A DNA stretch of 64,000 bases from Enterobacter asburiae (GTDB lineage: Bacteria; Pseudomonadota; Gammaproteobacteria; Enterobacterales; Enterobacteriaceae). Shown here piece after piece: positions 13,631 to 22,323 of this stretch (position 1 is the first letter of the stretch; each line of letters opens with the position of its first letter). A model generated the notes under the pieces. The model was not told the origin of the DNA and made no database searches. It saw only the letters and a list, made by a program, of their open reading frames with translations. The translations under genes and the position numbers were made by a program. The stretch is taken from the NCBI GenBank assembly GCA_011754535.1, contig JAAQVN010000001.1, positions 1,240,001 through 1,304,000 of the forward strand. The letters are read 5' to 3'.

Positions 13631-15385
13631 TCAGCAAGCATTAACTTTCCCGACGAGTTCATCGATCTTCATAGGCTTACCGAAATAGTAACCCTGCAAA
13701 AAATCGCTGTCCTTTAAGCGCAGATAGTCAGCCTGAGCCTTTGTTTCTACGCCCTCGGCAATAATCCTCAGGTGCATTTTTTTCGCCAATTCGATAAGAC
13801 TGTCCACCAGTCGGGTATCGCCATTTTCACTAATCTGGCTGACAAACAGTTTGTCTATCTTGATGAATTCGGGGTCTAGCGCGTGAATGTAAGAGATGTT
13901 GGAACAGCCGGTCCCAAAGTCATCCAGCGCCAGGGAGATATTGGCTTGTCGGAGCGTTGCAAACCATTCGCTTAACTGAGGAGTGAAATGCAGCGGATCG
14001 CGTTCCGTAATTTCGATAACCAGCTGGACCTGACTCGACGCGAGTTTTTGCAAAAGCTCAAGCGTATCCGTCTCGAAGCGCGGATCGAGGCAGTTGCGGG
14101 CGCTCAGATTAAGGTTGATATAAAGCCGGTCAGGGAAAAGGTGAATTCGATGCTGAAGATCGGCAATGACCTGCTGAATCAGATGATGCGTTAGCGGGGC
14201 GATAAGCCGGTGTTTCTCTGCCAGCGGGATAAATGTATCTGGAGACACGGGACCGTACAGAGGATGATTCCAGCGAGCGAGTACCTCGATATCCACCCCA
14301 TTGCGTACGTCATTAATGATGTTTTTCAGGTTTGCATTCATGGTCGCAACGGCCTGCATCAGCAGACCCGGCTCATCACGACGTGTGCTGGTCAGTGTGC
14401 TGGTGAGGTCGCCCTGGGCGATTTGCTCTGCAACACGCAGGGTCTCATTAAGCGGACGGGTGATGGACAGGGTGATGCCCATCGCTAAGAGGACACCAAG
14501 CGCAAGACCGATGGCAGCAACGATGCCCATCTGTATCTGAACGCTATCAACCGTATCAGACACTTTTTTCTGCTGCAGGCTAAATAATGTCTGGATGGCC
14601 TGCGTCAGCGTTATCGCTTTACCGGTTAAGGTATCGGAGAGCGTCGACTGTTGATTCCAGACGTTTTGGTAATTTATTAACTCTGCCGCGACGTTTTGCA
14701 TGTCTTCCAGGCCTGACTGCAGCCAGACCTTTTGTTCCTCGGTAGCAACCGAAAGCAGTTGTTCGGTGTCCGATTTTGCGATGTCCAGACGCGCGCGGAT
14801 CCCTTTCATTAACGCATCCGTAGGATGCTGTTTATAGAGGGTAACCTGAGAATCAATGTCGCTCATGACAAACGCAATCTGAGCGGCCACAAGGGCGTGC
14901 GAAGCGTCCAGCGAGCCATTGCGGCTGAGCGTGGAAGCCAGGCCGGAGTTATCGCACAGTCCCTGAGTGCTCAGTTTCTGTTCGCTGATTTTCTTCTCAG
15001 AAAGGGATTTTGTGAAAGGCAGCAGGGTGGCGACGTCGCTGTTCACCGCATTTGCCGTATCGTCCAGCGCTTTTTTTCCTTCCGGGGACCAGGACAGTTT
15101 TTCCATACTGGCGACAATGCTCTGCATGCGCTGGGAGGCGGCGTTGGTCTGATCAAGGTACTTCTGGTCGAGCGTGTACTGAAAATTCGTCCGCCCTAAG
15201 CGAACCTGCGTCAGGGCGTTAAACAGGTCGGTGGTATGGCCGTTCTTTTCGACTTTATCCTGAATGTTGCTGAGACCCAGCAAACCTGAAATCAGAATAA
15301 TAATCGTCACGAGCAGCACGAGAGAAAAACCAAAGAATAACTTCTTACGAACTTTCAAGTTGGCAAAATGGTTGATTATGCTCAT
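13631..15385 (-). CDS. chemoreceptor-type sensor fused to an EAL phosphodiesterase domain
   Basis: 584 residues from the ATG at 15385. An N-terminal membrane helix (KKLFFGFSLVLLVTIIILIS) and a second one near residue 290 bracket a periplasmic four-helix-bundle ligand domain, followed by a HAMP segment (ITRPLNETLRVAEQIAQGDL). After NLKNIINDVRNGVD, where a chemoreceptor would begin its signalling domain, the sequence switches to EVLARW, the EAL motif at about residue 367. All usual catalytic motifs follow: LNLS, EITERD, DDFGTG, IKIDK, AEGVET and LQGYYFGKP. Only the first strand of a normal EAL domain is missing. It should hydrolyse cyclic di-GMP if folded. The sharp switch suggests gene fusion by deletion. 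Confidence 0.8.
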   Translation of the reverse strand: MSIINHFANLKVRKKLFFGFSLVLLVTIIILISGLLGLSNIQDKVEKNGHTTDLFNALTQVRLGRTNFQYTLDQKYLDQTNAASQRMQSIVASMEKLSWSPEGKKALDDTANAVNSDVATLLPFTKSLSEKKISEQKLSTQGLCDNSGLASTLSRNGSLDASHALVAAQIAFVMSDIDSQVTLYKQHPTDALMKGIRARLDIAKSDTEQLLSVATEEQKVWLQSGLEDMQNVAAELINYQNVWNQQSTLSDTLTGKAITLTQAIQTLFSLQQKKVSDTVDSVQIQMGIVAAIGLALGVLLAMGITLSITRPLNETLRVAEQIAQGDLTSTLTSTRRDEPGLLMQAVATMNANLKNIINDVRNGVDIEVLARWNHPLYGPVSPDTFIPLAEKHRLIAPLTHHLIQQVIADLQHRIHLFPDRLYINLNLSARNCLDPRFETDTLELLQKLASSQVQLVIEITERDPLHFTPQLSEWFATLRQANISLALDDFGTGCSNISYIHALDPEFIKIDKLFVSQISENGDTRLVDSLIELAKKMHLRIIAEGVETKAQADYLRLKDSDFLQGYYFGKPMKIDELVGKVNAC

Positions 15386-15469
15386 ATATAAAATTCCAGT
15401 GTTGGTATAAACCAAACAACAGTGCTAATAAATCATTAACGAAAAAAATGCTGTGGCAGAGAGATGATA

Positions 15470-15502
15470 AAAAAAAGCCCCTCACACGTGAGTGCTCAGG
15501 GC
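15470..15502 (-). terminator. intrinsic terminator of the minus-strand winged-helix gene
   Basis: On the minus strand GCCC ... GGGC enclosing an inner CTCAC/GTGAG stem, followed by eight consecutive Ts. It lies 17 bases beyond the stop of the gene at 15520. Confidence 0.7.
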
Positions 15503-15519
15503 AAGAACCTGAGTTGACA

Positions 15520-15960
15520 TCACTCACTCAGGCTATCTGTCTTCTCCTCTTTTTTAACAGAATGAGCCGGGAGTTCGCTCATTCTGTAATAAACGGGGAT
15601 TACATCTGAATAATTAATGATGTAACCACACCCTTTAATATTGCGAATAAAGTTTCCTGGTAACCCTAGCATACTCAGTTTGTTGTTGAGATTGCGCAGA
15701 ACCTGCCACAGTCGTTGTGTGGAGGGGCTCAGATTATGCGCCTCCCAAATTTCTTCAAAGAGCTCTTCTTTAGGGATGGGCTGGGCTCTGCCATTCATCA
15801 ACAAATAAAGGAAAAGCCTGAGCATCGTTTCATTAAAATAAATAGAGGCAAATGCAATACTTTTATCACTCTGGATGCCAGTAAGGCGGTAGAGTCTGCG
15901 GTTAGAAATATCAAAATGAATGTCATCACCGATCATAAACCCATATAGACGATAACCCAT
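15520..15960 (-). CDS. winged-helix transcriptional regulator (OmpR/CadC-type DNA-binding domain)
   Basis: 146 residues if begun at the ATG at 15960 (MGYRLYGFMIGDDIHFDISN); an open frame extends further upstream to 16077 without better start signals. The core is a Trans_Reg_C winged helix: LFLYLLMNGRAQPIPKEELFEEIWE, then SPSTQRLWQVLRNLNNKLSMLGLP, and the wing FIRNIKGCGYIIN. There is no receiver domain and no clear transmembrane helix, unlike CadC. The 460-base intergenic region shared with the divergent regulator at 16535 suggests linked control of that locus. Targets unknown. Confidence 0.75.
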   Translation of the reverse strand: MGYRLYGFMIGDDIHFDISNRRLYRLTGIQSDKSIAFASIYFNETMLRLFLYLLMNGRAQPIPKEELFEEIWEAHNLSPSTQRLWQVLRNLNNKLSMLGLPGNFIRNIKGCGYIINYSDVIPVYYRMSELPAHSVKKEEKTDSLSE

Positions 15961-16534
15961 ATCTAATACCCATATTAAATGAAGACGAACTTGCATCACT
16001 ACATATAAGCGCTGAGATAATCCATACCGTTTATAGGGTGGATTATATGGCTGCAATAAATGCTTTCCAATACACATCCCTGTGCGCTATGAGAAACCGG
16101 TTGTACCTCACCCTGGCATGGAGTTTTTGTCGATATAAGTTGTATTTTTGAGATAAAATGTCACATTCTTTTCATTTTTCTTTTGTTTGTTCTGAGAATC
16201 GATATGCAATCGACCGCTCAACATAAAAATGCAAATTTTGAAAAAGATTCAGCATTTCTTTCTGTGGACACTACCAGGTAATGAGAAGCCTGATAGCGCC
16301 CTTTCGATACCGCATAGGTTACGATTCCTCTGCAGCAAAGAGGAGTGAAGATAAATGATTTATACTGATTAAGTTGATCCTTGAGCTGAGCGGAAGGTGA
16401 GAGGGAATGGGGAGTGAAAACCAATAATTCGTTGATAATAAATAACTAATTCCTGAATCAGAAAACGGATACGGATGTGAAAGTATAATAATGATGAATG
16501 TACAAAATCCCTGCGCGTTAACGGCCGGTGCGTC
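15961..16534. other. long regulatory region between two divergent winged-helix genes
   Basis: About 570 bases, AT-rich around 16130-16200, without a convincing gene. It must hold the promoters of both divergent regulators. I see no clear operator palindrome or RNA gene. Confidence 0.5.
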
Positions 16535-17326
16535 ATGAAGCCCGTCTTTCTGATAAACGGCACCGTGCTTTTTGAGCCTGAGCTGCGTCGACTGTGCTCA
16601 CTTTCGGGCTACCCTGAGCGCGCTGTGCTCCTGCATGCTCCGGTTAGCGAGTGCCTGCTACAGCTGCTTGAACACAACGGTGAGGTGCTTACGCAACGTT
16701 ATCTTTTCTCAGCGGTATGGGAAAAACAGGGTGCAGTTGTCTCGACCAACGCCCTCTACCAGACTATCGCCTCTATCCGTAAGGCCCTTAAGATGGCGGG
16801 TCTGGCAGATAATGTTGTGCAAACCGTACCCAAAGCGGGGTTTAAGTCGGTTGCTCAAATTCAGACAGGTACACTCGACACCTTTATCGCGACGGACGCG
16901 GCTTCGCCAGCCGACCTGCAAACTGAAGCTTCCGTGCCGACACCGCGTGTAGCAGATAACCGTTTCCGCTTTCTCTCAGGGAAAATAGCGTATGGCGTCG
17001 CTACGGTGTTATTTATCCTTTCGTGTATGGTTCTCTATCAACAGTTGCATGAAAAACGCGCGGGATTTGAAACCTATCAACCGATAGGCAATATTGCAGG
17101 GTGCGACGTTTATTCCTCCTGGTATGACAAAATAAAAAGTCAGCGGATATATATTGGCCTGACCAAACGTTATCCCATTCAGTGCAACGCCGGTGGGGTG
17201 GCCTATATCACGCTCAACCGTTATCAAAATGGAACGTCGGTGATTGTGTGCGATAAATTGCCTGAGGTTGCTGGTGCACAATGTGATTCTATTTTGTACA
17301 GGGAGCAATACCATGAAAATGACTAG
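16535..17326 (+). CDS. CadC/MarT-like membrane-bound transcriptional regulator
   Basis: 263 residues. The N-terminal winged helix (residues 1-105) reads LINGTVLFEPELRRLCSLSG, LLEHNGEVLTQRYLFSAVWE, VVSTNALYQTIASIRKALKMAG and VVQTVPKAGFKSVA. After a linker, one membrane helix (IAYGVATVLFILSCMVLYQQ, about 150-170) leads to a periplasmic domain of 90 residues with several cysteines (GCDVYSSW, IQCNAGG, IVCDKL, AQCDSIL) that may form disulphides. This is the one-component CadC/ToxR/MarT plan. It overlaps the following membrane protein by 14 bases, as in the marT-fidL pair of Salmonella, so the neighbour probably modulates it. Confidence 0.8.
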   Translation: MKPVFLINGTVLFEPELRRLCSLSGYPERAVLLHAPVSECLLQLLEHNGEVLTQRYLFSAVWEKQGAVVSTNALYQTIASIRKALKMAGLADNVVQTVPKAGFKSVAQIQTGTLDTFIATDAASPADLQTEASVPTPRVADNRFRFLSGKIAYGVATVLFILSCMVLYQQLHEKRAGFETYQPIGNIAGCDVYSSWYDKIKSQRIYIGLTKRYPIQCNAGGVAYITLNRYQNGTSVIVCDKLPEVAGAQCDSILYREQYHEND

Positions 17327-17777
17327 CCGGAATGTGCGCTGGTTGTTCATCCTGTTGATGATTATCGCGCCACTTTTTTATGCCTGGTATACGCATTATC
17401 AGCGGAATCATTTTACCTGTGAGAGTCATCTCATTATTGTTGATGAAAATTCGCGGCTAGATGCCCTCATGACGTTTACATTTAATAATGGTGCTGGCAG
17501 TTACGATTCCACCGGAGAATACAGTCAGGCGGGTCACGAAACGGTTGCCATCAGCAATAAAATTGCCTTCCGTTACTGGCGCGAAGAAGGGCGAATTATT
17601 ATGATTTCCAGTGATACAAACGAGCGCCCGAAAAAAGACGAACCTTTTCGTCACTCTATTCCCGATTTTTTCCGTCAACGCGACCATGGCATTAGTATAC
17701 AGCTCGTTCCGGTGAACGCTGCTTCCTACCTCTTCATCTTCGGAAATACTCCCGCGTTTTACTGTGCTAAAGGATGA
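17313..17777 (+). CDS. FidL-like membrane protein
   Basis: 154 residues from the ATG at 17313, with GGGAG eight bases before it and a 14-base overlap with the upstream regulator. One N-terminal membrane helix (VRWLFILLMIIAPLFYAWYT) is followed by a periplasmic domain with FTCESHLIIVDE near the start and a cysteine three residues from the end (FYCAKG). Size, topology and the position directly after a CadC/MarT-type regulator match FidL-like proteins. By analogy with ToxS and FidL it may bind the periplasmic part of its partner; this is inference. No terminator with a good T-tract follows. Confidence 0.65.
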   Translation: MKMTSRNVRWLFILLMIIAPLFYAWYTHYQRNHFTCESHLIIVDENSRLDALMTFTFNNGAGSYDSTGEYSQAGHETVAISNKIAFRYWREEGRIIMISSDTNERPKKDEPFRHSIPDFFRQRDHGISIQLVPVNAASYLFIFGNTPAFYCAKG

Positions 17778-17843
17778 GGGGGCCCCTTTATCACGCACTT
17801 TTTTGAGCTGGATCTTGCGCATATTTGCGCTTGCCAAAGTATG

Positions 17844-17862
17844 GATAATGCGTATAGTTCTC
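17844..17862 (+). promoter_or_regulatory. Fur-box-like site before the TonB-dependent receptor
   Basis: GATAATGCGTATAGTTCTC agrees with the Fur consensus GATAATGATAATCATTATC at 13 of 19 positions by my count. It lies about 75 bases before the receptor gene in an AT-rich promoter-like region. Iron-dependent repression by Fur is the expected control for a siderophore receptor. Confidence 0.6.
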
Positions 17863-17936
17863 ATTTGCATTGCAACTAATACATTCTAAGGCCCGCCAAC
17901 GGGTCATTTTTGCGCGCACTTTCAAACGAGTTAACG

Positions 17937-20120
17937 ATGAACAACACCAAAATGCACAAAACGCTGCTGGCACTCGCCATTGGCGCGGTTACACATTCCG
18001 CCTGGGCGGCGGAGGATAAAAAAGAAGACACCATAGTTGTGCAGTCTGCACCTGCCGACGACTTCAAACCCGGCGGCGACCAGCTGGTGCCAGCCTTCCT
18101 TGACGGGCAGGTGGCGAACGGCGGACGCATGGGGATGCTCGGACAGCAGAACGCCATGGACGTGCCGTTCAACATCATCAGCTACACCTCGAAGCTGGTG
18201 GAAGATCAGCAGGCGAAAACCATTGCTGACGTGGTCGCCAACGACGCGGGCGTGCAGTTCGTTCAGGGGTACGGCAACAGCGCTGAAACCTTCCGCATTC
18301 GCGGCCTGAAGTTTGACGGCGACGACATGACCTTTGGCGGTCTGTCCGGCGTGCTGCCGCGTCAGGTGGTGGATGCCCAGATGGTCGACCGCATCGAGAT
18401 CTTCAAAGGGGCAAACTCCCTCATGAACGGCGCGGCAAGCTCCGGCGTGGGCGGGATGATCAACCTTGAGCCAAAACACGCGGGCGACACCCCCCAGGCG
18501 AAAGTGGGCGCGGACTACACCTCGGACTCCCAGATTGGCACCACGCTGGATGCAGGCCGTCGCTTTGGCGATAACGACCAGTTCGGCGCACGTGTGAACC
18601 TCGTCCATCGTGAAGGGGAAACCGGCGTACCGAACGATCGCCGCCGCACCACGCTGCTCTCCACCGGCCTGGACTACAAAGGTGACCGCTTCCGCTCCTC
18701 GCTGGACCTGGGCTATCAGAAAAAAACCTTCCACGGCAGCCCGACCAGCGTCAACATCTCGGCGGTGGATTTCGTGCCTGAACCGCCGAAAAACGATCGG
18801 AACTTCTCGCAGAAGTGGGCCTACAGCGATATCGAAAACGAGTTCGGGATGTGGCGCAGCGAGTACGACATTACCGATAACTGGACGGCCTATACCGGCC
18901 TGGGCGCGCAGCACGCGCATGAAGAAGGGATCTACAGCGCGCCGAAGCTGGTGGACAAGAGTGGCAAGGCGACGGTCAGCCGTCTGGATACCAACCGCAT
19001 CAGCGATTCCGTCAGCGGCATGGCGGGTATTCGCGGTAACTTCACTACCGGCTTCGTCTCGCACAAGGTGAACGTCGGGTATTCCGCGATGACTAAAAAC
19101 GAAAAAATCGCGTGGAAAATGTCGGCGGCGAAGGATAACCCGACCACCAACATCTATCACAACACCGGCGTCGATATGCCGGACAGCACTAACTTCAACG
19201 GCTCCGGCGGCAAATACAGCGATCCGCTGACCAGCGGGCGCACCCGCACCCAGGGCTGGCTGCTGAGCGATACCCTGGGCGTGCTTGACGACAAGCTGCT
19301 GTTCACCGCAGGCGCGCGCCATCAGAAAGTGGTCGTTCGCGGGTATAACAAAATCACCGGCGCAGAGAACGACGCGGACGGTTTCGACGGCAGCCGCTGG
19401 ATGCCAACCTACGGCGTGGTCTACAAACCGTGGGAGGAAATTTCCCTCTACGCCAACCACACCGAAGCGCTGCAGCCGGGCAAAACCGCACCTAACACCG
19501 CCACCAACTACGGCCAGAGCACCGGCATTGTTCACTCTAAGCAGAATGAAGTGGGCGTGAAGGCGGACTTCGGCCGCGTGGGCGGCTCGCTGGCGCTGTT
19601 TGAGATCAAAATGCCGTCGGCGATCCTCGATGCTAACAATCACTACGGCCTGGACGCGGAGCAGCGTAACCGTGGCGTGGAGCTGAACGTCTTCGGCGAG
19701 CCGATGCTCGGGATGCGCCTGAACGCCAGCGCCACCTGGCTGCAGGCGGAGCTGACCAAAACCAAAAACGGCGTGAACCAGGGTAACGATGCGATCGGCA
19801 TTCCGAACTTCTACGCCGTGCTGGGCGCGGAGTACGACATCAAGCCGGTTGACGGCCTGACGGCGACCGCGCGGGTGAACCACTCCGGCACGCAGTATGC
19901 CGACCTCGCGAACAGCAAAAAGCTCGACAGCTACACCACGCTGGATCTGGGCATGCGCTATCGCTTCGCGGTGAACCACAACGCAAACCAGATGACCGTG
20001 CGCGCGGGTATCGATAACGTGACCAACGAAAACTACTGGGCCAGCGTGGATGACTCCGGTACCTACATCACTCAGGGCGAACCGCGGACCTTTAAGGTCT
20101 CGGTTGGCTACGAGTTCTAA
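17937..20120 (+). CDS. TonB-dependent siderophore receptor
   Basis: 727 residues from the ATG at 17937. A signal peptide (MHKTLLALAIGAVTHSAWA) ends at AWA-AED. The TonB box is KEDTIVVQS just after. The plug domain has QAKTIADVVANDAGVQ, AETFRIRGLK and VDRIEIFKGANSLMNGA, followed by GGMINLEPK. The remaining 500 residues form a 22-strand barrel and end in VSVGYEF with the terminal phenylalanine needed for outer-membrane assembly. It imports a ferric siderophore using TonB energy; the plug resembles the ferrichrome/hydroxamate group but the ligand cannot be assigned. A Fur-like site lies upstream, and no siderophore biosynthesis or ABC genes are adjacent. A longer upstream start is less likely, as it would bury the signal peptide. 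Confidence 0.9.
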   Translation: MNNTKMHKTLLALAIGAVTHSAWAAEDKKEDTIVVQSAPADDFKPGGDQLVPAFLDGQVANGGRMGMLGQQNAMDVPFNIISYTSKLVEDQQAKTIADVVANDAGVQFVQGYGNSAETFRIRGLKFDGDDMTFGGLSGVLPRQVVDAQMVDRIEIFKGANSLMNGAASSGVGGMINLEPKHAGDTPQAKVGADYTSDSQIGTTLDAGRRFGDNDQFGARVNLVHREGETGVPNDRRRTTLLSTGLDYKGDRFRSSLDLGYQKKTFHGSPTSVNISAVDFVPEPPKNDRNFSQKWAYSDIENEFGMWRSEYDITDNWTAYTGLGAQHAHEEGIYSAPKLVDKSGKATVSRLDTNRISDSVSGMAGIRGNFTTGFVSHKVNVGYSAMTKNEKIAWKMSAAKDNPTTNIYHNTGVDMPDSTNFNGSGGKYSDPLTSGRTRTQGWLLSDTLGVLDDKLLFTAGARHQKVVVRGYNKITGAENDADGFDGSRWMPTYGVVYKPWEEISLYANHTEALQPGKTAPNTATNYGQSTGIVHSKQNEVGVKADFGRVGGSLALFEIKMPSAILDANNHYGLDAEQRNRGVELNVFGEPMLGMRLNASATWLQAELTKTKNGVNQGNDAIGIPNFYAVLGAEYDIKPVDGLTATARVNHSGTQYADLANSKKLDSYTTLDLGMRYRFAVNHNANQMTVRAGIDNVTNENYWASVDDSGTYITQGEPRTFKVSVGYEF

Positions 20121-20171
20121 GCGTTCCACCTCGTTCTCCGGGGCACGGATGCCCCCATCCTTCCGTCACAG

Positions 20172-20189
20172 TGTTATAAAATTGTAATA
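20172..20189 (+). promoter_or_regulatory. PHO box before the phoX-like gene
   Basis: Two direct repeats TGTTATA and TGTAATA separated by four bases, the spacing of the PhoB-binding PHO box (TGTCATA-N4-TGTCATA). It lies about 60 bases before the PhoX-family gene, which fits induction by phosphate starvation. Confidence 0.7.
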
Positions 20190-20247
20190 AAAGCTTCTTA
20201 CACTGGTCGCCACATCCTTACCTCTTGGCCAATGACAGGAAGCCGCT

Positions 20248-22221
20248 ATGGGCAGACCCCTCAAATCCGTTTTTAAAAAAGAACATCGCGACGATATCGC
20301 TAATCGCAGCGCTAACCCGGTATTCTCCGAGGTGGCAGAGATGTTCCTCTCCCGCCGCCGTTTTCTCCAGATGGGCGCCGTCGCGGGCGCTGCCGTTTCA
20401 TTCCCCTTTTTGATTAAACCCGAAAATGCTGTTGCCGCGGTATCGAAGCCTTCCGCGCTGGCAAAAGCGGTTTCCCTGGGTTTTACCAGTATCGACGTCT
20501 CCACGGAAGATACGGTCAGGGTGCCGGAAGGCTATATTGCCCGCCCGTTCTATCGCTGGGGTGACCCGACGGGGATCAAGAACAACATGCCGGCCTTTAA
20601 ACCGGACGCCAGCAACACAACGGACGAACAGGCCGTACAGGCGGGCATGCACCACGACGGCATGGCGTGGTTTAGTCTGCCGCAGGGGGAGCAAAACCCG
20701 GATCATGGCCTGCTGGCAATGAACCATGAATACATCGACAACGGGATGCTGTTTACCGACGGTACGGCGAACTGGAGCCTCGACAAAGCCCGCAAGGGGC
20801 AGAACGCGATGGGCGTCTCGGTAGTGGAAGTGAAAAAAACGGGCAGCGACTGGCAGGTGGTACGCCCCTCTTCATATGCCCGCCGCATCACCGTCAATAC
20901 GCCGATGCAGCTTACCGGCCCGGCGCGGCATCAGGACTTAATGAAAACCGCCGCCGACCCGCAGGGGGAACGCGTGCTGGGCACCATGCAAAACTGCGCC
21001 AACGGCCATACGCCGTGGGGCACCTATCTCACCTGCGAGGAGAACTGGTCGGATATTTTTGTTAAAAAAGCCGATCGTAACCCGCTGGAAAAACGCTACG
21101 GCATCAGCGACAGCGATGAATCCTACCGCTGGAACGAGGTGGATGAGCGTTTCAGCGTCGATAAAACCCCTAACGAACCTAACCGTTTCGGCTGGGTCGT
21201 GGAGATCGATCCCTACAACCCAACCTCCACCCCGCGCAAGCACACCGCGCTGGGCCGCTTCAAGCATGAAGGGGCGGCCGTCACGCTCGCCGCCGACAGC
21301 CGCGTGGTGGTCTATATGGGTGACGATCAGAAGTTCGAGTACATCTATAAGTTTGTCTCGGATAAAAAATACGATCCCGCGAACCGTGAAGCCAATATGC
21401 AGCTGCTGACGTCCGGCACGCTGTACGTCGCCAGGTTCAACGAGGACGGGAGCGGCGACTGGCTGCCGCTGATCTTCGGGCAAAACGGTCTGGATAAAAG
21501 CAAAGGGTTTGAAAGCCAGGGCGATCTGCTGATTAAAACCCGCCTGGCGGCCGACGCGGTGGGGGCAACCAAAATGGATCGTCCCGAGTGGATAGCCGTC
21601 GATCCGCACGCCAGCGGCAGCGTCTACTGTACGCTCACCAACAACAGCGATCGCGGGAAAGAGGGCAAGGCGCCAGTGGATGCCGCCAACCCGCGCGCCA
21701 ACAACGTGTTTGGGCATATCATGCACTGGCACGAAGAGGGGACCGATCCTGCCGCCACGCGCTTTAAGTGGGATATTCTGGTGATGGGTGGGCGGACCGA
21801 CAGCGATGATCCGAAGGCCAAAGGCTCCATGCAGGGCGCGGCATTCGGCAGCCCTGATGGACTCTCTTTCGATCATCAGGGCGTCCTGTGGATCCAGACC
21901 GACGTCTCCTCCAGCACCATTAATAAGAAAGCCTACGAGGGGATGGGCAATAACCAGATGGTGGCCACCATTCCGGGCACCAACGAGTATCGCCGTTTCC
22001 TGACCGGGCCGCGCGGGTGTGAAATTACCGGCATTGCGTTTACGCCGGACAACCGGACGCTGTTTATCAACATTCAGCATCCGGGGGAGGGCGGGGATGA
22101 TATTACCGACCCGGCTAATCCGCGCGCCGTCTCTAACTGGCCGGACGCCAGCCCGAACGGACGCCCGCGTTCGTCAACGGTGGTGATTACCAAAGCGGAC
22201 GGCGGGATCATCGGGTCGTGA
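20248..22221 (+). CDS. PhoX-family alkaline phosphatase
   Basis: 657 residues. A twin-arginine signal SRRRFLQMGAVAGAAVSFPF is set about 35 residues in, as is usual for this family (DUF839), so the folded enzyme is exported by Tat. Conserved blocks include GDPTGIKNNMPAF, HHDGMAWFSLP, NHEYIDNGML, CEENWSD, ALGRFKHEGA, YMGDDQKFEYIYKFVS, CTLTNN and GSPDGLSFDHQGVLWIQTD. Those acidic and histidine residues hold the calcium/iron centre in PhoX. It releases phosphate from organic esters in the periplasm. A PHO box stands upstream and a hairpin follows the stop. The full length agrees with relatives. Confidence 0.88.
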   Translation: MGRPLKSVFKKEHRDDIANRSANPVFSEVAEMFLSRRRFLQMGAVAGAAVSFPFLIKPENAVAAVSKPSALAKAVSLGFTSIDVSTEDTVRVPEGYIARPFYRWGDPTGIKNNMPAFKPDASNTTDEQAVQAGMHHDGMAWFSLPQGEQNPDHGLLAMNHEYIDNGMLFTDGTANWSLDKARKGQNAMGVSVVEVKKTGSDWQVVRPSSYARRITVNTPMQLTGPARHQDLMKTAADPQGERVLGTMQNCANGHTPWGTYLTCEENWSDIFVKKADRNPLEKRYGISDSDESYRWNEVDERFSVDKTPNEPNRFGWVVEIDPYNPTSTPRKHTALGRFKHEGAAVTLAADSRVVVYMGDDQKFEYIYKFVSDKKYDPANREANMQLLTSGTLYVARFNEDGSGDWLPLIFGQNGLDKSKGFESQGDLLIKTRLAADAVGATKMDRPEWIAVDPHASGSVYCTLTNNSDRGKEGKAPVDAANPRANNVFGHIMHWHEEGTDPAATRFKWDILVMGGRTDSDDPKAKGSMQGAAFGSPDGLSFDHQGVLWIQTDVSSSTINKKAYEGMGNNQMVATIPGTNEYRRFLTGPRGCEITGIAFTPDNRTLFINIQHPGEGGDDITDPANPRAVSNWPDASPNGRPRSSTVVITKADGGIIGS

Positions 22222-22229
22222 CGTTTATC

Positions 22230-22255
22230 CGCCGGGCGCACGCGCTGGCCCGGCG
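22230..22255. terminator. GC-rich hairpin after phoX
   Basis: Eight-base stem CGCCGGGC / GCCCGGCG with a ten-base loop, starting nine bases after the stop. Only TTAAACTT follows, so it may be a weak terminator or a REP-derived hairpin. Confidence 0.5.
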
Positions 22256-22323
22256 TTAAACTTGCTACCACCAGCATGAAGTGTTAAAACGTGCCCCTTC
22301 TAAAAAAGAGACAGGGGTAGGGC

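Noticed and set aside
13407..13637. Minus-strand frame with one hydrophobic helix between the P450 and EAL genes
   Set aside because: Starts at TTG inside the end of the EAL gene, no ribosome site, and runs 100 bases into the P450 gene; more likely chance.
17931..20129. Minus-strand open frame of 732 residues opposite the TonB-dependent receptor gene
   Set aside because: It mirrors the receptor gene codon by codon, has no family motifs or ribosome site, and arises from high GC at third positions.
20938..22080. Minus-strand frame of 380 residues opposite phoX
   Set aside because: Shadow of the PhoX coding sequence; no start signals and no recognisable domain.
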